From Marivita sp. S6314 (lineage in GTDB: Bacteria > Pseudomonadota > Alphaproteobacteria > Rhodobacterales > Rhodobacteraceae), in NCBI RefSeq assembly GCF_023015985.1, contig NZ_JALKAO010000003.1:186001-250000 (forward strand): DNA of 64,000 bases, written 5' to 3'. A program made the translations under genes and the position numbers. Below, one piece after another: positions 19,806 through 28,555 of this stretch (positions within the stretch are counted from its first letter, which is position 1; each line of letters starts with the position of its first letter). Below the pieces are notes generated by a model. It worked only from the letters and a program-made list of their open reading frames with translations. It did not search any database and was not told the DNA's origin.

Positions 19806-21950
19806 ATGATGTTCAACACAACAACGAAAAGCATGCAGTGGGGCGAGGAAACGCTCACACTGGAAACGGGCAAGGTTGCCCGTCAGGCCGATGGCAGCGT
19901 GATCGCAACCCTCGGTGAAACTTCGGTTATGGCCAACGTGACGTTCGCCAAGAAACCGAAGCCCGGTCAGGATTTCTTTCCGCTGACCGTCCACTACCAG
20001 GAAAAATACTACGCCGCCGGTAAAGTCCCCGGTGGGTTCTTCAAGCGTGAGGCGCGTCCGACCGAGAAAGAGACGCTGACCGCCCGTTTGATCGACCGTC
20101 CGATCCGTCCTTTGTTCGTTCCGGGCTTCAAGCACGAAGTTCTCGTGATGTGCACCGTGCTGTCACACGATCTGGTCAATGACCCGGACATGGTTGCGAT
20201 GATCGCGACATCCGCGGCTCTGACCATCTCTGGCGCACCATTCATGGGTCCAATCGCGGCCTGCCGCGTTGGCTTTGCAGATGGCGAATACATCCTGAAC
20301 CCCGAGGTTGAGGATATGGACCAGCTGCGCAACAACCCCGAGCAGCGTCTCGATCTGGTTGTCGCTGGTACCAAAGACGCCGTGATGATGGTCGAATCCG
20401 AAGCGTATGAGCTGACAGAAGACGAAATGCTGGGTGCGGTGACATTCGCGCACGAGCAGATTCAGCCGGTGATCGACCTGATCATCGACCTGGCAGAAGA
20501 AGCGGCGAAAGAGCCGTTCGACTTCCAGCCCCCGGATTATTCGGACCTCTACGCTGCTGTGAAAGCTGCCGGTGAAGACAAAATCCGCGCAGCTTACGCG
20601 ATCATGGACAAGCAGGAACGCACAACGGCCCTGTCCGACGCCAAGACAGCCATCGTTGAGGCCCTGACCGAAGAGCAGCAAGAAGACCCGAACCTTGGGT
20701 CCGCGATGAAAAAGCTCGAAGCGTCCATTCTGCGTGGCGATGTCGTCAAGACAGGCAAGCGGATCGACGGCCGTGCGCTGGACGAGGTGCGTGACATCGT
20801 TTGCGAAACAGGTCTTTTGCCGCGCACACACGGTTCTGCGCTGTTCACACGTGGTGAAACGCAGGGTCTGGTTGTGACCACGCTGGGCACCGGCGACGAT
20901 GAACAGATCATCGACGCGCTGCATGGCAACTACCGGTCCAACTTCCTGCTGCACTACAACTTCCCTCCCTATTCGGTGGGTGAAGCGGGTCGCGTGGGCC
21001 CTCCCGGACGTCGTGAGATTGGTCACGGTAAACTGGCATGGCGTGCGCTTCAGGCGGTTCTGCCAGCAGCAACGGATTTCCCATACACGGTCCGCGTTGT
21101 CTCCGAGATCACGGAATCCAACGGCTCTTCTTCGATGGCGTCGGTTTGTGGTGGCTCTCTGTCCATGATGGACGCAGGCGTTCCGCTGAAATCCGCCGTG
21201 GCTGGTGTTGCGATGGGCTTGATCCTCGAAGAAGACGGCTCCTACGCGGTTCTGACCGACATCCTCGGTGACGAAGACCACCTTGGTGACATGGACTTCA
21301 AAGTCGCAGGCACCGAGAACGGCATCACGTCGCTGCAGATGGACATCAAGGTTGCGGGCATCACACCAGAGATTATGAAGAAGGCCCTCGCGCAGGCGAA
21401 AGAAGGCCGGATGCATATCCTTGGCGAGATGAACAAGGCGCTGACCGGTGCGCAGGAATTCTCTGTCCACGCGCCGCGCATCGAGACCATGCAAATTCCA
21501 ACCGACAAGATCCGTGAAGTGATCGGCTCGGGCGGTAAGGTCATCCGCGAGATCGTGGAAGTCTCGGGTGCCAAGGTCGACATCAATGACGAAGGCATCA
21601 TCAAGATCGCTAGCCCGAACGGCGAAGCCATCAAGAAGGCCTACGACATGATCCATTCGATCGTGGCAGAGCCGGAAGAAGGCCAGGTCTACAAAGGCAA
21701 GGTTGTGAAGATCGTCGATTTCGGCGCCTTCGTGAACTTCTTCGGCAAGCGGGACGGCCTTGTGCATGTCAGCCAGATCGAAAACCGCCGCCTGAACCAT
21801 CCGTCGGATGTGCTCAAGGAAGGTCAGGAAGTGTTCGTGAAACTTCTGGGCTTTGACGACCGTGGCAAGGTGCGCCTTGCGATGAAGATGGTCGATCAGG
21901 AGACCGGTGAAGAAGTCGCGCCTGAAAAGAAGAATGAAGACGCGGACTAA
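19806..21950 (+). CDS. pnp: polyribonucleotide nucleotidyltransferase (PNPase)
   Basis: Phosphorolytic 3'-5' exoribonuclease and degradosome partner. It has 714 residues with two RNase PH-like domains (about 1-215 and 300-535), a KH domain with [20 protein letters not shown] near 555-610 and an S1 domain ([19 protein letters not shown]) near 625-695. [21 protein letters not shown] and [15 protein letters not shown] are the catalytic-core motifs. Two adjacent ATGs (19806 and 19809) follow CAGGAAACG. An intrinsic terminator follows. Confidence 0.99.
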   Translation: MMFNTTTKSMQWGEETLTLETGKVARQADGSVIATLGETSVMANVTFAKKPKPGQDFFPLTVHYQEKYYAAGKVPGGFFKREARPTEKETLTARLIDRPIRPLFVPGFKHEVLVMCTVLSHDLVNDPDMVAMIATSAALTISGAPFMGPIAACRVGFADGEYILNPEVEDMDQLRNNPEQRLDLVVAGTKDAVMMVESEAYELTEDEMLGAVTFAHEQIQPVIDLIIDLAEEAAKEPFDFQPPDYSDLYAAVKAAGEDKIRAAYAIMDKQERTTALSDAKTAIVEALTEEQQEDPNLGSAMKKLEASILRGDVVKTGKRIDGRALDEVRDIVCETGLLPRTHGSALFTRGETQGLVVTTLGTGDDEQIIDALHGNYRSNFLLHYNFPPYSVGEAGRVGPPGRREIGHGKLAWRALQAVLPAATDFPYTVRVVSEITESNGSSSMASVCGGSLSMMDAGVPLKSAVAGVAMGLILEEDGSYAVLTDILGDEDHLGDMDFKVAGTENGITSLQMDIKVAGITPEIMKKALAQAKEGRMHILGEMNKALTGAQEFSVHAPRIETMQIPTDKIREVIGSGGKVIREIVEVSGAKVDINDEGIIKIASPNGEAIKKAYDMIHSIVAEPEEGQVYKGKVVKIVDFGAFVNFFGKRDGLVHVSQIENRRLNHPSDVLKEGQEVFVKLLGFDDRGKVRLAMKMVDQETGEEVAPEKKNEDAD

Positions 21951-21976
21951 TCACCGCTCTTTTCTGCAAAATCGGA

Positions 21977-22005
21977 AAGGTGTCCCGGATCGGGGCACCT
22001 TTTTT
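21977..22005 (+). terminator. intrinsic terminator after pnp
   Basis: AAGGTG-T-CCCG / CGGG-G-CACCTT stem with a GAT loop, running into six T. Confidence 0.92.
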
Positions 22006-22034
22006 CATTTGTACAGCGGGCTATCTGATTGGGT

Positions 22035-22577
22035 ATGAAAAAAATGATTATCACAATCGCAGCAGCAATGATGGCAGGGCAGGGTATGGCGGACACCGTG
22101 TTTGATGATTTCTCGGGCGATGTCGGTGCGCGGTGGGACTATGTGGCTGACGGCGTGATGGGCGGCGTGTCGCAGGGGGGCGCCGAAATCCGTGGTGCAG
22201 GGTCCGGGGCGGTGCTTCGTCTGCAGGGCGCTGTCAGCACGGACAATAACGGCGGTTTCATTCAGGTGCGCCAGCGGTTTTCTGAAGCTTGGCCCCAGAC
22301 GGCAGAGGGCGTGTCTTTGCGTGTGAAGGGGAACGGCGAGACATATTACGTGTTTCTCAAAACTCCGGGACTGTCCCGTGTCTGGCATTCGTATCGCGCG
22401 CCCTTCACGGCGTCAGAGCAATGGCAGACTGTTCGGTTGCCTTTCGCGGATTTCAGCGCGTCTCATGACGGGATGCCCCAGTCTTTTGCCCCGTCAAAGG
22501 TGAACAGCATTGCGATCGTGGCTTACGGTGCGGATTATCAGGCGGATGTGTCTGTGGACCGGATCGAGGTTTACTGA
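22035..22577 (+). CDS. exported CIA30-domain protein
   Basis: A 180-residue protein with a signal peptide (MKKMIITIAAAMMAGQGMA, about residues 1-19) followed by a galactose-binding-like CIA30 domain: FDDFSGDVGARWDYVADGVMG near the start, then RVKGNGETYYVFLKT and a final DRIEVY. CIA30 (NDUFAF1) assists complex I assembly in mitochondria, but bacterial periplasmic relatives are uncharacterised, so the function should not be carried over. ATG 22035 is preferred to the in-frame TTG at 22029. Confidence 0.82.
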   Translation: MKKMIITIAAAMMAGQGMADTVFDDFSGDVGARWDYVADGVMGGVSQGGAEIRGAGSGAVLRLQGAVSTDNNGGFIQVRQRFSEAWPQTAEGVSLRVKGNGETYYVFLKTPGLSRVWHSYRAPFTASEQWQTVRLPFADFSASHDGMPQSFAPSKVNSIAIVAYGADYQADVSVDRIEVY

Positions 22578-22590
22578 GTTTCCACTCTGT

Positions 22591-22608
22591 GCCGGGCTGA
22601 AGCCCGGC
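22591..22608. repeat. REP-like palindrome
   Basis: GCCGGGC / GCCCGGC with a TGAA loop followed by CTAC, a short palindrome of a type I recall as common between bacterial genes. It lies between the convergent CIA30 and response-regulator genes. Confidence 0.6.
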
Positions 22609-22617
22609 CTACGGGGC

Positions 22618-22643
22618 AAAAAAAGACCCGGGCAAAGCCCGGG
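22618..22643 (-). terminator. intrinsic terminator of the response-regulator gene
   Basis: On the minus strand: CCCGGGC, TTT loop, GCCCGGG, TC and then seven T (A-run at 22618-22624). It lies about 120 bases after the response-regulator stop. Confidence 0.8.
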
Positions 22644-22760
22644 CCAAGTCCAACAGGGAGGTGCATATGATGACCCGCATATGCGACGGGAACTGTTATG
22701 ACCTGACTAAAGGTGCGGGTGCGATGCCACTTTGATCTGCATCAATAACCGACCAAGGTC

Positions 22761-23447
22761 TTATGAGACGAGGCGATACCCACCCGACTCTGTCACGAGC
22801 AATCGCGCGTTCGAGGGATCTGGTTCAATTTTTTGCCGCAGACGGTAGATGTGGGTTTCCAACGTGTGTGTCGTGACACCCGCGTTGTAGCCCCAAACCT
22901 CGTGCAGCAGCGTGTCGCGCGCCACCACGCCATCGGTCGAACGGTAGAGAAACTTGAGGATGTTTGTCTCTTTTTCGGTCAGGCGCACCTTCTTGTCGTC
23001 TTCGGTGATAAGCAGCTTCATCGACGGTTTGAACGTGTATGGCCCAAGCGTGAACACGGCATCTTCGGATTGTTCGTGCTGACGCAATTGCGCGCGGATG
23101 CGGGCCAGAAGGACCGGGAACTTGAAGGGTTTGGTGACGTAGTCATTCGCACCGGCATCAAGGCCAAGGATCGTATCGGCGTCTGAATCGTGCCCGGTGA
23201 GCATCAGAACCGGTGCTTTCACACCTTGCTTGCGCATCAACCGGCACAATTCGCGGCCGTCTGTGTCGGGCAAACCCACATCAAGAATGATGAGATCGTA
23301 AAGCTGTTCCTTGACGCGCCCCATCGCGGCTGTGCCGCAATCGGCTTCAAACACCTCAAAGTCTTCTGTCATCACCAATTGTTCGGCCAACGCCTCGCGC
23401 AGGTCGTCATCGTCATCGACCAAAAGAATGTTCTTGAGCTGTGCCAT
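22761..23447 (-). CDS. OmpR/PhoB-family response regulator
   Basis: A 228-residue two-domain regulator. The receiver domain (1-120) has acidic pocket Asp11/12, phospho-acceptor Asp56 (LIILDVGLPDTDG), Thr84 and Lys107 (VTKPFKF). The winged-helix DNA-binding domain (about 130-228) ends LETHIYRLRQKIE then LVTESGGYRLVS. No histidine kinase gene adjoins it, so it is an orphan here. Orphan regulators of this look in Rhodobacterales include the cell-envelope regulator CenR, but I cannot confirm that identity. A terminator follows on the minus strand. Confidence 0.92.
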   Translation of the reverse strand: MAQLKNILLVDDDDDLREALAEQLVMTEDFEVFEADCGTAAMGRVKEQLYDLIILDVGLPDTDGRELCRLMRKQGVKAPVLMLTGHDSDADTILGLDAGANDYVTKPFKFPVLLARIRAQLRQHEQSEDAVFTLGPYTFKPSMKLLITEDDKKVRLTEKETNILKFLYRSTDGVVARDTLLHEVWGYNAGVTTHTLETHIYRLRQKIEPDPSNARLLVTESGGYRLVS

Positions 23448-23605
23448 TGTCGCGTGTCTCCGTTGCTTTCTTGAGAGATGGTTGAGGCGTTGCGTGGCGG
23501 CAAGATTTGCTGCAAGTGTTTCACGGCCTCGTGTATGCAGGGGGCAATTGTTTCATAAATCGGGGTCATTTGTTGCAAATTGCCCCCTTGGGATTTCAAG
23601 GTTTC

Positions 23606-24694
23606 ATGACACTGGCCCCGGACATCACTGACCTTTTGGCGCGCGCTCGGGCGGATTTGCGGATGGGAGTCCCGATTGTTCTGGGGGGGTCCACCGGGGT
23701 TTTGGTGCTCGCGGTCGAGACATTAAGCGCGGCGCGGCTGGCAGATGTTCTCGCCTTGCCGGGCAACGCTGATCTGGTTCTCACGGGACGTCGGGCCGAG
23801 ACACTCAAGGCGCGGGCCTATGACGGCGATGTGGCGCGGGTTGCACTGCCGTCGGATGCAACCGTGCGCTGGGTGCAGGCGCTCGCGGATCCGGCTGACG
23901 ATTTGTCCCACCCGATGAAGGGCCCCTTGATGACCCAGCGAGAGGGATCTGCGTCTTTGCATCGGATTGGTGTGACGTTGGCCAAATCCGCGCGCCTGCT
24001 GCCTGCGGTTATTGTGCTGCCGATGTCGGATGCTGTGAAATTTGCGCAAGACACCCTGCTGACGCGTCTTGATCCAGAGGCGGCGATGCCGCGTTTGGGG
24101 GCGTCACTGGTCTTTGACCGGGTGGTGTCGGCCCGGGTCCCACTGCGCGCGGCGCAGAACGCGCGGTTGCATGTGTTTCGTCCCGAAGACGGATCAGAAG
24201 AGCATTACGCGATCGAGATCGGGCGACCGGATCGGGAAAAGCCAGTTTTGGCGCGCTTGCATTCAGCCTGTTTTACCGGCGATCTGCTGGGCAGCCTGAA
24301 ATGTGATTGCGGGCCGCAATTGAACGGTGCGTTGGAGTCTATGGGCGCAAATGGCGAAGGGGTCTTGCTCTATCTCAACCAGGAAGGGCGCGGCATCGGG
24401 CTTGCTAACAAGATGCGCGCCTATGCGCTGCAGGATCAGGGGTTCGACACGGTTGAGGCCAATCACCGGTTGGGCTTTGAAGATGACGAACGCGACTTTC
24501 GGATCGGGTCCGAGCTGTTGAGAGAGCTTGGGTTTTCATCTGTCCGGCTGATGACCAACAACCCCGCCAAGATCGACATGATGCAGCGCTGCGGGATCGA
24601 GGTGTCGGAGCGTGTGCCGCTGAAGGTGGGGGAGAACCCGCACAATACCAATTACCTGGCCACCAAGGCGCGCAAGTCGGGTCATTTGCTGTGA
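23606..24694 (+). CDS. ribA: GTP cyclohydrolase II with degenerate RibB-like N-domain
   Basis: First committed enzyme of riboflavin synthesis (GTP to 2,5-diamino-6-ribosylamino-pyrimidinone phosphate). It has 362 residues. The C-terminal ~190 residues hold the catalytic domain with zinc ligands Cys222, Cys233 and Cys235 (SACFTGDLLGSLKCDCGPQL) and YLNQEGRGIGL. The first ~150 residues align in outline with DHBP synthase (RibB), but where RibB has the acidic DDEDRENE loop this reads LGGSTGVLVLAVE, so that activity should be absent. ATG 23606 is the family-like start. It overlaps the next gene by GTGA. Confidence 0.92.
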   Translation: MTLAPDITDLLARARADLRMGVPIVLGGSTGVLVLAVETLSAARLADVLALPGNADLVLTGRRAETLKARAYDGDVARVALPSDATVRWVQALADPADDLSHPMKGPLMTQREGSASLHRIGVTLAKSARLLPAVIVLPMSDAVKFAQDTLLTRLDPEAAMPRLGASLVFDRVVSARVPLRAAQNARLHVFRPEDGSEEHYAIEIGRPDREKPVLARLHSACFTGDLLGSLKCDCGPQLNGALESMGANGEGVLLYLNQEGRGIGLANKMRAYALQDQGFDTVEANHRLGFEDDERDFRIGSELLRELGFSSVRLMTNNPAKIDMMQRCGIEVSERVPLKVGENPHNTNYLATKARKSGHLL

Positions 24695-25197
24695 CGCCTG
24701 CGGATATGGTGCTGACCCGCCGGGGGGTGCGGCTCATGGGGCGCGTCTGGCCCTGCACCATCGGGCGCGGCGGGCTGGCCAAGGACAAGCGTGAGGGCGA
24801 CGGCGCAACGCCTGTCGGGGTGCATCACATCGTCGGGTTGCTGTACCGACCGGACAGGATGGCACAACCTGTTGACTGGGCGGTCCCGATCCGCCCCGGT
24901 GATCTGTGGTCAGACGATCCGCGTCACGAGGACTACAACCTGATGGTCCGCGCGCCCTATCCATATAGTCACGAGGCGTTGCGGCGGGCGGATCCGCTGT
25001 ATGACCTGGTGCTGCTTACGGATTGGAATTGGCCCATTGCCAAACCCGGCAAGGGATCGGCGATTTTTCTGCACCGCTGGCGCAGGCCCGGTTTTCCAAC
25101 CGAAGGCTGCATCGCCTTCCGGCCCGATCATCTGCGCCGCATTGTGCGCTTGATCCAACCCGGGACGCGGCTGATTGTGCCTGCGTCTTTGCTCTGA
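24691..25197 (+). CDS. YkuD-type L,D-transpeptidase family protein
   Basis: A 168-residue protein with the L,D-transpeptidase active-site pattern: FLHRWRRPGFPTEGCIAF, with His128 and the nucleophile Cys140; the usual S/T-x-G-C is T-E-G-C here. No signal peptide from the GTG at 24691 that overlaps ribA, and no plausible alternative upstream, so export is uncertain. It resembles the YkuD family proteins that are short and cytoplasmic-looking in Rhodobacterales. Probably cell-wall cross-linking or an amide-exchange relative. Confidence 0.8.
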   Translation: MTPADMVLTRRGVRLMGRVWPCTIGRGGLAKDKREGDGATPVGVHHIVGLLYRPDRMAQPVDWAVPIRPGDLWSDDPRHEDYNLMVRAPYPYSHEALRRADPLYDLVLLTDWNWPIAKPGKGSAIFLHRWRRPGFPTEGCIAFRPDHLRRIVRLIQPGTRLIVPASLL

Positions 25198-25212
25198 CGG
25201 GTTCGCGCCTAC

Positions 25213-25803
25213 ATGGCGTGTATGACTGTCCAAACCCGCCTGTCCGACTGTACCCTGTGCACTGACCGTTTCGCGGCCACGGCAACCCGGCATCGGCCCA
25301 AACCCGTTGTCTGGTTCCGACCCGGTGCGCGGATCCTGATCTGTTCGCAAGCCCCCGGCATGCGCGCGCATCAAAGCCGCATTCCTTTCGATGATCCATC
25401 AGGGGACAGGTTGCGCGATTGGCTGGGGCTGAAACGACCGGCGTTTTATGATCAGGCCAAGGTGGCGATTGTGCCGATGGGGTTCTGTTTCCCGGGCTAT
25501 GATCGGAACGGGTCAGACCTGCCGCCACCGGCGTTGTGTCGCCAGACATGGCATGACGAGGTTCTGGGCCATGTCGGTGCGGTGCCGCTCAAGCTGGTCA
25601 TTGGCGGCTATGCGATGAAATACCATCTGCGGACCAAGGCGGGTGTGACCGAGGTGGTGCGCAATTGGCGCGACCATTGGCCGGGTATTCTGCCCTTGCC
25701 GCATCCAAGCTGGCGCAATACCGCATGGCTCAGGAAAAACCCGTGGTTCGAGGCAGAGGTCCTGCCCGCGCTGCGTGCCCGGGTGACAGAGGTGATGACA
25801 TGA
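25213..25803 (+). CDS. uracil-DNA glycosylase-family protein
   Basis: A 196-residue protein of the UDG superfamily: ARILICSQAPGMRAHQSRIPF, then FDDPSGDRLRDWLGL, then VAIVPMGFCFPGYDRNGSDLPP, and a C-terminal LPLPHPSWRNTAWL, which corresponds to the H-P-S motif of the fold. N-terminal CTLC could help bind a cofactor but a full four-Cys cluster is not visible. Members of this branch are poorly characterised and may not excise uracil. The stop overlaps the sseB-like start by ATGA. Confidence 0.82.
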   Translation: MACMTVQTRLSDCTLCTDRFAATATRHRPKPVVWFRPGARILICSQAPGMRAHQSRIPFDDPSGDRLRDWLGLKRPAFYDQAKVAIVPMGFCFPGYDRNGSDLPPPALCRQTWHDEVLGHVGAVPLKLVIGGYAMKYHLRTKAGVTEVVRNWRDHWPGILPLPHPSWRNTAWLRKNPWFEAEVLPALRARVTEVMT

Positions 25804-26591
25804 CTTTGGAAACCCCGCTGGATCACGCCCATGCCGCGATGGAGGCCGCGCCCGAGGATGACCGCGCCCGGCTTCGGTTCTATGATCGACTGGCCGAGGC
25901 AGAACTGTTCCTGATGCTCGCGCGCGAGGCCGAAGGCGATCAGGCGGAACCGGAACTGTTCGATCTGGGCGATGCGCGGTTTGTTCTGGTGTTTGATACC
26001 GAAGAGCGCCTGAGCCGTTTTGCCAGCCGGTCCGTGCCCTATGCGGCGCTGTCGGGGCGGTCCATCGTCGGCATGCTGACCGGTCAGGGGATTGGCATCG
26101 CGTTGAACCCCGAAGTCGCGCCGTCCTCGATCCTGTTGCCGACGGAAGCGGTGGACTGGCTTGCCGATACGGTGGGGCAGGGCCCGTCCACGGCAGAAGC
26201 CCGCCCCGAAGAGTTTCGCGCGCCCTCGGCGTTGCCTGAGGCGCTGTTGGAGGCGATTGATGCGAAACTGCACACCACCACCGGGCTGGCGCGCCGCGGA
26301 TACCTGGCCGAAGTTGTCTATGACACGGGCGCGCGGGGGCATCTGATCGGGTTCACGGGCACCGTTCCGGGGGCAGAGCCTGCGCTGGCGCAGGCCATCC
26401 AGGAGGCTTTGGTGTTTTCCGGGCTGGAAGCGGCCGCACTGGATGTGGTGTTCCTGCGCGACAGCGATCCGGTAACGGCGCAGCTGGCGCGTGTGGGCTT
26501 GCGGTTCGATCTGCCAGAGCCAGACGTGCCGCAATCGCTGGAACGTGCCGCACCCGGGAGCAATCCCGAAAAGCCGCCCATCCTGCGCTGA
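25800..26591 (+). CDS. SseB-family protein
   Basis: A 263-residue protein. The N-terminal SseB domain includes LFLMLAREAEG, then LFDLGDARFVLVFDTEERLSRF and ALSGRSIVGMLTGQGIGIALNP; a C-terminal part (about 150-250) resembles the second SseB domain. SseB-like proteins are of uncertain function (enhanced serine sensitivity in E. coli). It overlaps the UDG-family gene by four bases and is convergent with the P1 peptidase operon, from which a 26-base palindrome separates it. Confidence 0.8.
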   Translation: MTLETPLDHAHAAMEAAPEDDRARLRFYDRLAEAELFLMLAREAEGDQAEPELFDLGDARFVLVFDTEERLSRFASRSVPYAALSGRSIVGMLTGQGIGIALNPEVAPSSILLPTEAVDWLADTVGQGPSTAEARPEEFRAPSALPEALLEAIDAKLHTTTGLARRGYLAEVVYDTGARGHLIGFTGTVPGAEPALAQAIQEALVFSGLEAAALDVVFLRDSDPVTAQLARVGLRFDLPEPDVPQSLERAAPGSNPEKPPILR

Positions 26592-26617
26592 GCCAAGCGC
26601 GTTCGAACGCGCTTGGC
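26592..26617. repeat. 26-base perfect palindrome centred on TTCGAA
   Basis: Left arm GCCAAGCGCGTTC, right arm its exact complement, between the convergent sseB-like and P1 peptidase genes. As RNA it would make a long hairpin on either strand, but no T-run follows on either side. Related palindromes occur at 33396-33440 and 56652-56679. Confidence 0.85.
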
Positions 26618-26625
26618 GCGGTGGG

Positions 26626-27639
26626 TCAGGTTTGGATGCGGGCCAGTTCAGAGCGCAGTGTGGGTAGGGCATCGTTGTCGCGTGACGTTGCCTCCCACAC
26701 CGCGCGGGCAATTGCGCGGGCCATGCAGACAGCGGCGAAGTGGCCAAGCAGCGGCATGACCTCATCAGACGGGGCACCCCGTTTGCCGGTGCTGGAGACG
26801 AAGATCAGATCGCCGTCATAGGGCGTGTGCGCCGGTACAAGGGCCCGCGCGAAGCCATCATGCGCTGCAGTGGCCAGCCGTTTGCAGGCTGCTTTATCGA
26901 GGGTGGCATCGGTCGCCACACAGCCGATTGTCGTATTGCCATGCTGTGCCATCGCCGCGGCTTTGCGGCTGGGTGGCAGGGGTTGCAACCCGGCGGTTGG
27001 GTCGGGGCCAAGCCCGCCAAATTCAGTGCCGATCTCGAACGGGGCGGCCCAGAAGTGTTTTCCGGACGGGGTTGTTGCGCTCCCCAGCGCATTGACCGCA
27101 ACCAAAGCGCCGATGGTTGTGCCGTCCGGCAGGACCAGCGACGCCGAGCCCAGCCCGCCTTTGTGTTGCGCATCGGTCGCCCCGGTTCCGGCCCCCGCCG
27201 TACCAAGCGCAAAATCCTGCGCTGCTGCGGTCACGGCCTTCCGACCCAGATCCGGGTAGGGGTTTGTGTCCCAATCCTTGCGGCCATTGTTCAGCAGATC
27301 GAAAAGGATTGCGGCTGGTACGATGGGCACCCGCGCGCTGTGGACGGCAAAGCCCCGGCCCTGTTCGGCCAGGTGATCCATCACACCCTGTGCTGCCGCC
27401 AGCCCGAACGCCGATCCGCCCGAGAGCACGATGGCATCGACGCCCGGCACGGTTTTGTCTGGCTCCAGCAGGTCGGTGTCCCGCGTGCCCGGGGCGCCGC
27501 CCATGACCGCGTAGCTGGTCGTCATCGGGCCTTGTTTGGAGAGCAGCACCGTGGTGCCGGATTTCAGGTGGTCATCCTGTGCATTGCCCACGATCAGGCC
27601 ATCGACATCGGTGATCAGATTGCGCGCGCCGGGGGTCAT
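26626..27639 (-). CDS. P1-family (DmpA/BapA/NylC-type) peptidase
   Basis: A 337-residue Ntn-hydrolase-like self-processing enzyme. The autocleavage site is visible: AQHGNTTIGCVATDA, with Asn235-Thr236, so Thr236 should become the nucleophile of the small subunit. GVDAIVLSGGSAFGLAAAQG and GTGATDAQHKGGLGSAS are conserved family segments. Characterised members cleave N-terminal D- or beta-amino acids, or nylon oligomers; the substrate is unknown here. The start at 27639 lacks a strong ribosome site. Last gene of a minus-strand operon with an oligopeptide-type ABC transporter, ALDH and SDR, suggesting catabolism of an imported amide compound. Confidence 0.87.
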   Translation of the reverse strand: MTPGARNLITDVDGLIVGNAQDDHLKSGTTVLLSKQGPMTTSYAVMGGAPGTRDTDLLEPDKTVPGVDAIVLSGGSAFGLAAAQGVMDHLAEQGRGFAVHSARVPIVPAAILFDLLNNGRKDWDTNPYPDLGRKAVTAAAQDFALGTAGAGTGATDAQHKGGLGSASLVLPDGTTIGALVAVNALGSATTPSGKHFWAAPFEIGTEFGGLGPDPTAGLQPLPPSRKAAAMAQHGNTTIGCVATDATLDKAACKRLATAAHDGFARALVPAHTPYDGDLIFVSSTGKRGAPSDEVMPLLGHFAAVCMARAIARAVWEATSRDNDALPTLRSELARIQT

Positions 27640-27665
27640 GACGCGCTCGATACCTTGCCGGTGCA

Positions 27666-27727
27666 GGGGGCGCTGCCCCCCGTCGCCTTGCGGCGCCGTC
27701 CCCCGAGATATTTTTGAAACAGAGAAA
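27666..27727. repeat. Rhodobacterales-type intergenic repeat
   Basis: GGGGGC-GCT-GCCCCC hairpin, then CGCC-TTGC-GGCG hairpin, then CCCCCGAGATATTTTTGAAA. I recall similar GC-rich hairpins followed by an AGTATTTTT-like stretch in many rhodobacteral genomes. It sits between the SDR and peptidase genes. Confidence 0.5.
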
Positions 27728-27733
27728 CCGGCG

Positions 27734-28474
27734 TCATATGCAGCGGCCCCCGTCGACTTCCATGCAGACACCTGTCAGCATGCTGGCTTCGTCCGAGCAA
27801 AGGAAGGCGGCGGCGTTGCCAAGGTCTTCGGGGGTGGAAAAGCGTCCCATGGGGATGGTCGAGAGGAATTTCGCGCGGGTTTCGGGGGTGTCTTCGCCCA
27901 TGAAGCTTTTGAGCAGCGGCGTTTCCCCGGCCACCGGGTTGAGCGCATTGACGCGGATGCCATCGGGGGCCAGTTCGACCGCCATCGTGCGTGTTGCGGT
28001 GATCATCCACCCCTTGGACGCATTGTACCAGTTCAGGCGCGGGCGCGGCGATACACCGGCGGTGGAGGCTACGTTCAGGATTGCGCCACTGCCGCGCGAT
28101 TTGAAATGCGGGACGATCTTTTGCGCGGTGAGGTAGACGGATTTGCAATTCACCGCGAAGACGCGGTCGAAGTCCTCTTCGCTGACCTCTTCCAGCGGCG
28201 CGGGAAGATGGGTGATGCCCGCATTGTTCACGAGAATATCAAGATGGCCCAGTTCCGAGATGGCGGCATCGATCATGCCGTCCACGTCGTCGCGTTTCGA
28301 GATATCGGCGGTATGGGCCAGCCCGCCGATATCCGATGCCACGGCTTCGGCCGCCTGCGTGTTCAGATCAACCACAACCACGCGGGCCCCTTCGGCCGCG
28401 AACTTCCGGGCAATGCCTGCGCCGAATCCCGATGCAGCGCCGGTCACCAAAGCGGTTTTGTTCCTGAGCCTCAT
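27734..28474 (-). CDS. short-chain dehydrogenase/reductase
   Basis: A 246-residue classical SDR. The NAD(P)-binding TGAASGFGAG is at residues 11-20, NNAG at about 83-86, and the catalytic Ser137, Tyr150 and Lys154 (YNASK) are all present; Asp36 after the second strand suggests NAD preference. Oxidises or reduces an alcohol/ketone of unknown identity. GGAGGGATCC precedes the ATG. It is downstream of the ALDH gene in the same operon, so it may act with it on an alcohol-aldehyde-acid route. Confidence 0.9.
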   Translation of the reverse strand: MRLRNKTALVTGAASGFGAGIARKFAAEGARVVVVDLNTQAAEAVASDIGGLAHTADISKRDDVDGMIDAAISELGHLDILVNNAGITHLPAPLEEVSEEDFDRVFAVNCKSVYLTAQKIVPHFKSRGSGAILNVASTAGVSPRPRLNWYNASKGWMITATRTMAVELAPDGIRVNALNPVAGETPLLKSFMGEDTPETRAKFLSTIPMGRFSTPEDLGNAAAFLCSDEASMLTGVCMEVDGGRCI

Positions 28475-28555
28475 GGATCCCTCCTTTTCGTTCCCGGTGT
28501 CAGACTGCGGTCTTTGCGGCGGATCGTCCAGAGCGCCTGCGTGCTGTCGATGCGT

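Noticed and set aside
20163-21800. A 545-codon minus-strand frame opposite pnp
   Set aside because: Mirror frame of pnp codon use, not a gene.
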